Shown piece by piece: positions 1-5,137 of a DNA stretch of 7,234 bases. Under the pieces are notes generated by a model. It was not told the origin of the DNA and did not search any database. It saw nothing but the letters and a program-made list of their open reading frames with translations. How positions within the stretch are numbered: the stretch's first letter is position 1; each line of letters begins with the position of its first letter. The stretch comes from Candidatus Aenigmatarchaeota archaeon. GTDB lineage: Archaea; Aenigmatarchaeota; Aenigmatarchaeia; CG10238-14. The translations under genes and the position numbers were made by a program. Location: NCBI GenBank assembly GCA_026397455.1, contig JAPLUX010000117.1:1-7234 (forward strand). The letters run 5' to 3'.

Positions 1-1236
1 TTAATCGAGCTTTCTGTTGAAATTCTCCCTGAGAAGAAACTCAAAAAACCAGAAGGATTATCGATAGATAAAAATCTTTTAAGTGAAATAACCGGTATCT
101 GTAATAAAAAAGGAGAACAGCTCGGGGACAGCAAAAAGAACAATTTAAAATTCCGCATTCACAGCGACATAGAAATGAGCAGGAAAGCCTATTTTACCAT
201 TAAAGCCTTACAAAAAGAAGAAGAAATAATAAAACGCCAACAGAAATCATTTGAAATTATTTATGGAGAATTTGTAAAAAAACAGAAGGAAGGACTGGAA
301 TCTTTTCTTTCACATATGTCAAGGGACGTTAACGATATTTATCAGTTTATGCATCCTGGCGAAAAAGTTGAAGATATCAGGTTAACTCCTCTTGAAAAAA
401 ACGATGAATTAAGCGGTATTACGATTGATTATAAATTTTTTAACAACCAGGCAACACCGCCCCACAAATATCTGAGCGAATCTCATTTGAATAGCCTTGG
501 ACTTGCTTTGTTTTTAACATCAGTTAAAACATTTAATAAAAAAAATGAATTCTTTATTTTAGACGATGTGATATCAAGTTTTGACACTAATCATAGAAAA
601 CGCTTTGCCGACTTGTTAGTTGAAAAACTCCCAGATTATCAAATTATTTTGCTGACGCATGAAAGAAACTGGTTCGATTACGTTAATAACTTGGTTAAAA
701 GAAAAAACTGGAAAGTAAACATGGTAAAATGGAGCGAAGAGAAAGGAACATATATTGATGAACCCCCTGAAAAATTAAAAGAAAGAATGGAAAATAAAAT
801 CAAGAACAGTGACGAATACGAATTAGGAAACGAAATTCGGAAATATTTGGAAAATATCCTTAAGGTTATTGCGTTGAATCTGGAAGTCAAAGTGAAATTT
901 TTGTTTAATGATAAAAACGAAGATAGGATGTCCCCCGAGTTATTAAACGAACTGAAAAGCAAACTTAAAAAACACAAATGCTCAGAATTAAAAGACAATC
1001 CATTGATTGACAGATTAATTCCGTCTCTATCTATTGGAAATAGAAATTCTCATGATAGCTCAATTCAGCCAAGTATGGATGATTTCAAAGCATTATGGAA
1101 AGATGTATTAGAACTGGAGAATTTATTTTATTGTTCATCTTGCCAGAAACCAGTCTCACTGAAAAATTACGATTCCGTTAATAAAAGAATAAGATGTGTT
1201 TGTAACAGTATTAATTATGAGTGGAGAGAAGAATAA
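1..1236 (+). CDS. SMC/RecF-like ABC ATPase, C-terminal part (5' end outside window)
   Basis: The reading frame is open from base 1 with no stop, so the ATG at 175 is internal and the true start and Walker A lie left of the window. Numbering from that ATG, residues 8-60 are Lys/Glu-rich and look like the end of a coiled coil. An ABC signature-like LSESHLNSLG lies at 100-109, Walker B FFILDD at 126-131, a D-loop-like SSFD at 134-137, and an H-loop LLTHE at 159-163. This order is that of SMC/RecF-type ATPases, which dimerise on ATP and act on DNA. Asp131 stands where many ABC ATPases have the catalytic Glu. A helical extension (about 210-318) carries an RNSH motif at 290-293. The end holds C320, C323, C341 and C343, a likely zinc ribbon. 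Such ATPases are common in defence and repair loci; the exact family is not identified. The gene is convergent with the next one. Confidence 0.85.
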   Translation, partial: LIELSVEILPEKKLKKPEGLSIDKNLLSEITGICNKKGEQLGDSKKNNLKFRIHSDIEMSRKAYFTIKALQKEEEIIKRQQKSFEIIYGEFVKKQKEGLESFLSHMSRDVNDIYQFMHPGEKVEDIRLTPLEKNDELSGITIDYKFFNNQATPPHKYLSESHLNSLGLALFLTSVKTFNKKNEFFILDDVISSFDTNHRKRFADLLVEKLPDYQIILLTHERNWFDYVNNLVKRKNWKVNMVKWSEEKGTYIDEPPEKLKERMENKIKNSDEYELGNEIRKYLENILKVIALNLEVKVKFLFNDKNEDRMSPELLNELKSKLKKHKCSELKDNPLIDRLIPSLSIGNRNSHDSSIQPSMDDFKALWKDVLELENLFYCSSCQKPVSLKNYDSVNKRIRCVCNSINYEWREE

Positions 1237-1309
1237 GAAATTTTTACCGGAAATCTTTCTTAAAATTGGAGAGAAAACATTTATTTACCATAATGTTATA
1301 ATATTTCTT

Positions 1310-1383
1310 GGGGAGTCGAATATCGGTAGATAATTTCCCAGACTAATTTTCTTTTATCTACCCCTCCCAGACAATGACTCCCC
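1310..1383. repeat. 74-bp nested inverted repeat between convergent genes
   Basis: An outer perfect 8-bp pair, GGGGAGTC (1310-1317) and GACTCCCC (1376-1383), encloses an inner perfect 9-bp pair, GGTAGATAA (1325-1333) and TTATCTACC (1354-1362), with a 20-base loop. The asymmetric internal loops are 7 and 13 bases. The direct repeat TCCCAGAC occurs inside at 1336-1343 and 1365-1372. The element sits between the stop of the ATPase gene (1236) and the stop of the minus-strand gene (1387), so a bidirectional terminator or mRNA 3'-end structure is the simplest reading. A protein-binding or recombination site is possible. It lacks a T-tract directly after the outer stem. Confidence 0.6.
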
Positions 1384-1386
1384 GTA

Positions 1387-1863
1387 TCAAATGTTTTCAT
1401 CAATAACATATTCAAAATCAACATTTGGTTGAATAAACTTATAGCGATCTAATTGAACATCAGTATCAAAATCTCTAAATGTATTCCATTTTCTGCTCTG
1501 AATTTCAATTGGTTTATCTATGATTTTTACCCATAATCTATGTGGTCTATTGAGATTTCTTGATGGAGTGCGAGTTTGTTCCGGTGATTCAAAAGGAGTA
1601 TCATTATACCTATAGTTATTTTTCTTGACCGATAGAATGTGTTCAATAAGTCCGGTTCCATGCCCATAACTTTTATCCGCAGGATTCTTTATGCTATGGA
1701 CATAAATATGAAAAGAATCTTGGTTATCCAGTGTTGCTTGTTTAGGCAAATTAATTTTATACGTCCATCCATACCAACAATAACCATATTTGTCAAAAAT
1801 ATCTTTGATTCTCTCAACATATCCAGGGCGTGATGCCCCAAGAAGAGCAAGTTTCTTATTCAT
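1387..1863 (-). CDS. Small protein, possible PUA/EVE-like modified-base reader
   Basis: This 158-residue soluble protein reads on the minus strand. Its ATG (1861-1863) is preceded by AGGTGAGG about five bases upstream, a good Shine-Dalgarno that fixes the start. I do not recognise the family with certainty. The pattern of a WYGW segment (30-33), a strand FHIYVHS (51-57), a glycine-rich turn GHGTGLIEHILSV (67-79), DTPF (88-91) and a late strand RPHRLWVKIIDKPIEI (106-121) resembles the order in PUA-superfamily EVE/YTH-like barrels, where an aromatic pocket binds modified bases. Those domains are known in modification-dependent restriction contexts. The assignment here is by eye and tentative. 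There are no membrane segments or cysteine clusters. The gene is divergent from the glycosylase-like gene, 75 bp away, and convergent with the ATPase gene. Confidence 0.75.
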   Translation of the reverse strand: MNKKLALLGASRPGYVERIKDIFDKYGYCWYGWTYKINLPKQATLDNQDSFHIYVHSIKNPADKSYGHGTGLIEHILSVKKNNYRYNDTPFESPEQTRTPSRNLNRPHRLWVKIIDKPIEIQSRKWNTFRDFDTDVQLDRYKFIQPNVDFEYVIDENI

Positions 1864-1868
1864 AATGC

Positions 1869-1875
1869 CTCACCT
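1869..1875 (-). promoter_or_regulatory. Shine-Dalgarno of the 158-residue protein gene
   Basis: On the minus strand the bases read AGGTGAGG (1868-1875 side of the start codon), with the GGTGA core matching the usual anti-SD pairing and sitting a few bases before the ATG at 1863. It decides the start of this gene and is the clearest ribosome-binding site in this part of the window. Confidence 0.65.
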
Positions 1876-1938
1876 TGATGGTAATCAGTATTATTATATT
1901 ACTTAAAGATATCTGTTCTCCATTAATTTGATGGTAAT
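1875..1938. promoter_or_regulatory. Divergent promoter region with direct repeat TTGATGGTAAT
   Basis: The 75-bp gap between the two divergent genes contains an AT-rich block TTATTATATTACTTAAAG (1891-1908) that can serve as a TATA-like element on either strand. An 11-bp perfect direct repeat TTGATGGTAAT lies at 1875-1885 and 1928-1938, 53 bp apart start to start. The first copy touches the Shine-Dalgarno of the minus gene; the second abuts the ATG of the plus gene. A repressor binding both copies could shut both genes. The promoter call is inference from composition and position; the repeat is seen directly. Confidence 0.45.
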
Positions 1939-2814
1939 ATGATCTCTGCTCATTTGCTTGAAACGTTTAGTGATTGTTATATTGCCAGTTTTGAAATAGG
2001 TGTATATAGAATAGAAATATCAGATGGAAATGAGTTTAAGAAAAATAGACTATTGAGTAATTCGTTTGATGCTTTGTTATATTTTACGCAGTATGCTCAT
2101 GAAAGACAAGGAGCAAATAGTAATTTTTCAAGGTATCACAGAATAGCATTGCGGAAATCCCTTAATGAAAGGATTTTTAATGATGTTCTTTTGCAGGATA
2201 ATAAATTTCCTGAAAATGTTTGGAATGAATTTAAAAATTTAACAAAAGATAGAATTACAGGTATTGAATATCCAAATGAATCACATACAATTGGTGCTAT
2301 CAGAGATATTCTTATTCATCTTAAGAAAAATAAAGAATCGAATATCATCCTTCTGTTAAAGCAATATTCATTAGAAGATGCAAGTAATTTCTTAATGGAA
2401 TTAAAAGGCATTGGTGAAAAAATATCAGCCTTATTTCTGAGGGATTTACAAGAATACTTTAATTTTTGGGAACCAAATAAGTCAAATTATTTTCTCATTC
2501 AGCCTGTAGATAGATGGGTGAAAAGATTATCAAAAGAATGTTGGTCTGATTTTATCCCTTCAGATATACACGATAATAATGCGAAGCAAATTACGGAATT
2601 ATGTTATCAAGATAATGTTAATCCTATTCACTTCAACATGGGAGCATGGTTCATTGGTAGCCACTATGAAGAATTATGTCGTTTTCATAATATTCCAGAG
2701 GAACAAACAAACAATTTAGAACATTGCATAAAGGAGTTTAATAGAGACAAAATAATAAGAGCACTAAAAAAGTATCTATCAGATTTTAAAGATGGAAATA
2801 CATTCTATTTCTGA
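1939..2814 (+). CDS. HhH-GPD superfamily DNA glycosylase-like protein
   Basis: This is a 291-residue protein with the hallmarks of the HhH-GPD base-excision fold. The hairpin-helix-hairpin LKGIGEKISALFL spans residues 155-167. Lys161 falls where endonuclease III has its catalytic lysine, and PVDRWVKRL (189-197) places Asp191 at the conserved catalytic aspartate. Keeping both suggests a bifunctional glycosylase/AP lyase, but activity is not proven. An N-terminal segment YAHERQGANSNFSRYH (52-67) resembles the region before the core in related archaeal and bacterial proteins. The cysteines (201, 222, 247, 263) do not fit the C-x6-C-x2-C-x5-C pattern of the endonuclease III iron-sulfur cluster, so none is predicted. 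The ATG directly follows TTGATGGTAAT, and no strong Shine-Dalgarno is seen. It is the first gene of the plus-strand run and lies 47 bp before the ApeA-like gene. The target base is unknown; defence context makes a modified base conceivable. Confidence 0.8.
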   Translation: MISAHLLETFSDCYIASFEIGVYRIEISDGNEFKKNRLLSNSFDALLYFTQYAHERQGANSNFSRYHRIALRKSLNERIFNDVLLQDNKFPENVWNEFKNLTKDRITGIEYPNESHTIGAIRDILIHLKKNKESNIILLLKQYSLEDASNFLMELKGIGEKISALFLRDLQEYFNFWEPNKSNYFLIQPVDRWVKRLSKECWSDFIPSDIHDNNAKQITELCYQDNVNPIHFNMGAWFIGSHYEELCRFHNIPEEQTNNLEHCIKEFNRDKIIRALKKYLSDFKDGNTFYF

Positions 2815-2861
2815 ATTCTCTTCATAAAATCTTATTACAGGATAAACGGGAGTTTGGTCTT

Positions 2862-4262
2862 ATGGATAGTAAAAACGAATATCAAGGTATGTGGTGGCTT
2901 CCAGAAAAACCCGAAAATAAATTCGTAGGTGCTCTCACATTTCCCCAAAACGAAGGAGCAGAACTAAGAATTATAGGTTGCTTCGATAAACATAATTTAT
3001 TAGAGCCAATAATAATTCTCGGAGAAACAACAGATGGAAAAAAAATCTCTCTCATTAATTGTATACAGACTGATTTAAGAACGAGTCATCCTGGTGGAGA
3101 GACCTCTGTATTTGAGATTGATTTCATATTTATTGGTGTTCATTTTTTAAAGATTGAAGATGTTAAATTTAAAAGTCTCTCTGTTCATTTTTCTTATTTA
3201 GATGAATGGCTTGATTTTAAATCCTTGAATGAAAGGAATGGAGCGAATGGAGAAATTATAATCTCTTTTAAAAAACCAGGATCGGTAAAAACGAAATTGA
3301 AAGATGGAACTGAAATTACTATCGATATTGTTGGTAATATTGTTCATCCGCCAGATATGCACACTGAACTCCGTCTCAACAGTAAAAGCTTCATAATAAT
3401 AAAACCTCAACAAGAAAAATCTTTTCAAGAATTTAGGGGGATCATTCGAACAATTCAAAATTTTATAACATTAGCATTAGGTGAAGAGGTATCGGAACCA
3501 CTTTCTATAACGGGTATAACAGAAGTAAATAAACAACTTATCGGTGGTCAACCTTATAATCCACCAGTAACTATTATCAATCGATTTGTAAAATCCAATA
3601 ATCATAAGAAGATGATGAAACACAAGATGATTTTTTCCTTTGATACTATTTCTCATAGATTTTCGGCATTTTTAAACACTTGGTTTGAAAATGCCTCCTC
3701 TTTTAAAACTATATTCGACTTGTATTTCGGCATCAAATACAATCCCAGTCTTTACGTTGATAATCAATTTCTCAATTGTATTATAGCCGTCGAAGCCTTT
3801 CATCGATATGATGTCGAAGGAGAGTATTTATCGGAAGCAGAATATGAAACTATACGACAAACACTCGTCGATGCGATACCTGCAAGTATTGATAAGTTTC
3901 ATAGACAGAGTTTAGAAAACAGAATAAAATATGGTTATGAATATTCGATGATAAAACGACTCAGCGAAATTACACAGACATATGAGAAAAATATTGGTAT
4001 GTTTATTGATGATACTGCTCTTTTCAATAAGCAGGTTGTTGATACAAGAAACTATATGATTCACAATACTCATGCACCAAAAGAGAGTGTTTGTGAGGGA
4101 AAAGACCTCATTATTTTAACAAAAAAATTAAAGTTGTTATTGGAGGTCCTTCTTCTAAGAAAACTTGGTTTTACTGAAGAGGAGACGAACAATCTTATCT
4201 CTAAACATGAACGATTTAAACTGAAATATATAGAAAACAGTGTCATTTTAAGTTACATTTAA
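2862..4262 (+). CDS. apeA: ApeA-type anti-phage HEPN protein
   Basis: This 466-residue protein matches the ApeA layout. An N-terminal beta-rich domain (about 8-210) opens with GMWWLPEKPENKFVGALTF, the typical start of ApeA N-terminal domain 1. A middle helical part (about 265-385) follows, then a C-terminal HEPN domain. The HEPN catalytic motif R-x4-H is seen as RNYMIH at 396-401 (Arg396, His401), usual for HEPN ribonucleases. ApeA proteins are known anti-phage effectors, thought to cleave RNA and arrest the infected cell; that role here is by homology. GGGAG (2848-2852) lies nine bases before the ATG and supports the start. The length is full for the family and no frameshift is visible. It is flanked by a glycosylase-like gene and a nuclease-like gene on the same strand. 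ApeA can act alone, so the neighbours may be independent systems. Confidence 0.85.
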   Translation: MDSKNEYQGMWWLPEKPENKFVGALTFPQNEGAELRIIGCFDKHNLLEPIIILGETTDGKKISLINCIQTDLRTSHPGGETSVFEIDFIFIGVHFLKIEDVKFKSLSVHFSYLDEWLDFKSLNERNGANGEIIISFKKPGSVKTKLKDGTEITIDIVGNIVHPPDMHTELRLNSKSFIIIKPQQEKSFQEFRGIIRTIQNFITLALGEEVSEPLSITGITEVNKQLIGGQPYNPPVTIINRFVKSNNHKKMMKHKMIFSFDTISHRFSAFLNTWFENASSFKTIFDLYFGIKYNPSLYVDNQFLNCIIAVEAFHRYDVEGEYLSEAEYETIRQTLVDAIPASIDKFHRQSLENRIKYGYEYSMIKRLSEITQTYEKNIGMFIDDTALFNKQVVDTRNYMIHNTHAPKESVCEGKDLIILTKKLKLLLEVLLLRKLGFTEEETNNLISKHERFKLKYIENSVILSYI

Positions 4263-4336
4263 AGTTCCTGAATGGTTAGTCAAGAATTAATAGTTAGCAA
4301 ATGATATGAATTAGATCAATCCTGATGTGTGTCAAA

Positions 4337-4340
4337 GGAG
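4337..4340 (+). promoter_or_regulatory. Shine-Dalgarno deciding the start at 4348
   Basis: AAAGGAG (4334-4340) lies seven bases before the ATG at 4348. A GTG at 4327 would add seven residues in frame, but it has no ribosome-binding site and the Shine-Dalgarno would then be inside the gene, so 4348 is preferred. Confidence 0.7.
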
Positions 4341-4347
4341 ACATTAT

Positions 4348-5091
4348 ATGGAAACAAACGAACAAAAAATAATCAATTTTTTATCACAAGGAATTAACAA
4401 AGATTCTGGATACTGTGATGATTGCCTCTCGAATAAGTTACAAATTAAACCAAGACAGCAGATAAATCAAATATGTCGTAATTTAGAAAACGATAGAAAA
4501 ATATCAAGGATTAAATCAACTTGTTATATCTGTAAAAACTTTAAAATATCGAATTTTGTAAAGACGGATGTTGATGGAGTTAAAACAGTTCAGGGTTTTT
4601 CCATGAATAAAACAAAAGCTTCTGCATTTGAAACACATAATCAAAGTAATAAATGGAGTTATGAAAACGAATGGTTCGAAGAAACAAACATTTCTCGTAA
4701 GATAAGAGATTACTTGAAAGAAACCGGTCACGAAATTATCAGATTTAACGATGACAAACGACAGAAAGGGCACGATATCGAAGTAGTCAAAAATGGCATA
4801 AAAACAATCATTGAAGTAAAAGGATATCCATCTGAGTTTTACGTCGGAACTGAAAAACAAGGCAAGAGAAAACCAACATATCCAAATCTACAAGCAAAAC
4901 ATTGGTTTTCTGAGGCATTGTTATCATTATTATCTGCAAAATGTGAGGCTTGGGATGAGGTTACAATAGCAATGGGTCTTCCCAGATATCCAAAATATGA
5001 AGAACTTTGTTCAAGAATAGCAACTTTGAGAGAAAAACTTGGAATGAAAATTTATTTTGTAGATTGCACAGGAAAAATAGAGGAAAACTAA
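4348..5091 (+). CDS. Zinc-binding N-terminal domain fused to a PD-(D/E)XK nuclease-like domain
   Basis: From the ATG at 4348 the product has 247 residues. The N-terminal part (1-70) looks like a small winged-helix or zinc-binding module, with CDDC (23-26) and CYIC (59-62) as two C-x2-C knuckles around a helical stretch PRQQINQICRNLEND. After a polar linker (about 72-102), residues 103-240 fit a PD-(D/E)XK nuclease: an early acidic helix with E106/E108, GHDIEV with Asp143, then TIIEVKGYPS with Glu156 and Lys158, which is the D...E-x-K catalytic set. A following helix LQAKHWFSEALLSLL (181-195) carries the Gln/Trp pattern often seen after the core in restriction-type nucleases. A role as a DNA endonuclease, with the zinc module binding DNA, is likely. 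No methyltransferase partner is in the window, so a modification-dependent or regulated nuclease fits better than classical type II. It is 85 bp after apeA and 46 bp before the membrane gene. Confidence 0.8.
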   Translation: METNEQKIINFLSQGINKDSGYCDDCLSNKLQIKPRQQINQICRNLENDRKISRIKSTCYICKNFKISNFVKTDVDGVKTVQGFSMNKTKASAFETHNQSNKWSYENEWFEETNISRKIRDYLKETGHEIIRFNDDKRQKGHDIEVVKNGIKTIIEVKGYPSEFYVGTEKQGKRKPTYPNLQAKHWFSEALLSLLSAKCEAWDEVTIAMGLPRYPKYEELCSRIATLREKLGMKIYFVDCTGKIEEN

Positions 5092-5137
5092 TCCAGATGG
5101 AAAACATTAAGCCAATGAATACATATTATTTTTACAA

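Noticed and set aside
678..998. Minus-strand open frame of 106 codons
   Set aside because: It lies wholly inside the ATPase gene, is low-complexity Ser/Phe/Leu-rich, and has no ribosome-binding site or recognisable domain.
1310..1383. tRNA gene: total length 74 and an acceptor-like GGGGAGT/ACTCCCC pair, with GGTAGA like a D-loop
   Set aside because: On neither strand is there a T-arm with TTCRA at the right distance, nor a fitting anticodon arm; the inner stem pairs the would-be D region with the would-be T region.
1639..1833. Plus-strand open frame of 64 codons
   Set aside because: It is antisense to the 158-residue protein gene, which has a strong Shine-Dalgarno and a more protein-like composition.
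3198..3458. Minus-strand open frame of 86 codons
   Set aside because: It is a shadow of the apeA coding sequence, rich in Phe, Ser and Asn as expected for antisense AT-rich coding DNA.
4516..4860. Minus-strand open frame of 114 codons
   Set aside because: It is antisense to the PD-(D/E)XK gene across its catalytic region and is Phe-rich with no domain.
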